Source of the DNA: Tissierellia bacterium
Lineage (GTDB): Bacteria; Bacillota; Clostridia; Tissierellales; Sedimentibacteraceae
Assembly (NCBI GenBank): GCA_028709465.1
Contig: JAQVWY010000025.1
Span: 1 to 32,099 of the forward strand
DNA: 32,099 nt
Direction: 5' to 3'
Made by a program: the position numbers and the translations under genes. The notes beneath the pieces were generated by a model. That model saw only the letters and a list, made by a program, of their open reading frames with translations. It was not told the origin of the DNA and searched no databases. Shown in pieces: positions 31,704-32,099 of the stretch (position 1 is the stretch's first letter; the number at the start of each line of letters is the position of its first letter).

Positions 31704-32099
31704 TTATTTAAAATAAAATTTCTTGTTTCCTGTATATTCTTCAACTAATCTTAAAGCTTCTCCAAATCTTTGGAAGTGAATTATTTCTCTTTCTCTTAAC
31801 CATCTTAAAGTGTCTTTTACAAGAGGGTCATCTGTAAGATAAATTAGATTTTCATAGGTAGCTCTGGCCTTTTGTTCTGCAGCCATATCATTGTATAAAT
31901 CTGCTATAGGATCTCCTTTCGCTTGTGTATATTTTGCTTCCCAAGGAACACCATCTGAATCTAAATAAAATGGACAGGTTTCATGATTCGCGAAATAACC
32001 TCCAAAACCTGCAGCAATCATTTCATCTTTTGTTGCTCCTTCTAATAACTTTTTAAACAATGTTGCTACCATTTCCATATGACCAAGTTCTTCTACGCC
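31704..32099 (-). CDS. Manganese catalase / spore coat CotJC-like protein (C-terminal part, cut by window edge)
   Basis: The frame is open to the right edge; seven codons beyond the first visible ATG read GVEELGH, so the N-terminus (about 60 residues) is outside the window. Di-manganese ligands are visible: EELGH (Glu and His), the Glu of NDMAAEQKARATYENL and the His of REREIIHFQRF. FYLDSDGVPWEAKYTQAKGDPIADLY is typical of the short CotJC branch, which in Bacillus is a spore coat component, rather than of the longer secreted Mn catalases. It would detoxify hydrogen peroxide. The C-terminus is short, with no extension. Confidence 0.88.
   Translation of the reverse strand, partial: GVEELGHMEMVATLFKKLLEGATKDEMIAAGFGGYFANHETCPFYLDSDGVPWEAKYTQAKGDPIADLYNDMAAEQKARATYENLIYLTDDPLVKDTLRWLREREIIHFQRFGEALRLVEEYTGNKKFYFK

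Noticed and set aside
1..32099. CRISPR arrays, tRNA/rRNA genes, insertion sequences, phage genes, riboswitches
   Set aside because: No regularly spaced direct repeats, no cloverleaf or rRNA sequence, no transposase or integrase frame and no leader with a recognisable riboswitch core were found by eye.

Overview
The window is strongly AT-rich and codes in the style of a low-GC Gram-positive anaerobe of the class Clostridia. The evidence is the AGGAGG-type ribosome binding sites with frequent TTG/GTG starts, the sporulation-linked families (SpoVB/YtgP-type flippase, CotJC-like manganese catalase), an S-layer homology protein, the iron-sulfur two-subunit L-serine dehydratase, and the yabM-yabN-hup gene order. 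A Tissierellia/Sedimentibacter-like organism is a guess that fits but cannot be proven from the sequence. No tRNA, rRNA, CRISPR array, insertion sequence or phage gene was seen.

Layout. 1-3.2 kb: end of a nucleoside ABC importer operon (ATPase cut by the left edge, then two permeases) closed by a terminator. 3.4-5.0 kb: an M23-peptidase lipoprotein. 5.0-9.8 kb: a DUF5317-like membrane protein and, divergent from it, a six-gene type IV pilus-like operon (GspF/PilC, four small single-pass membrane proteins, PilT). This segment is bracketed by two inverted copies of a ~60-bp palindromic element. 9.8-10.7 kb: a secreted transglutaminase-like protein. 11.0-13.6 kb: a CNNM/CBS/CorC protein, an M50 protease and 5-formyl-THF cyclo-ligase. 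13.7-16.7 kb: recD2 and comF on the minus strand. 17.0-20.3 kb: flippase, YabN (methylase-MazG) and HU. 20.45-21.8 kb: a metal-exporter-like gene and a Fur-family regulator behind a consensus promoter with a perfect inverted-repeat operator. 21.8-26.1 kb: minus-strand alr, glyA, sdaAB and sdaAA, a serine/glycine/alanine group. 26.3-27.9 kb: an ABC-F ATPase. 28.0-31.4 kb: SLH protein and a YhcC-type radical SAM protein. 31.4-31.7 kb: a non-coding stretch with four same-strand DnaA-box-like 9-mers. 31.7 kb to the end: the C-terminal part of a manganese catalase/CotJC-like gene.

Most genes are ordinary. The parts that deserve a second look are the minimal pilus-like locus with non-canonical prepilin N-termini and its flanking palindromes, the Fur-family operator, the DnaA-box cluster away from any dnaA, and two families of short dispersed intergenic repeats. 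Several starts were moved downstream of the longest open frame because a clear ribosome binding site, or even the promoter itself, lies inside the longer version.
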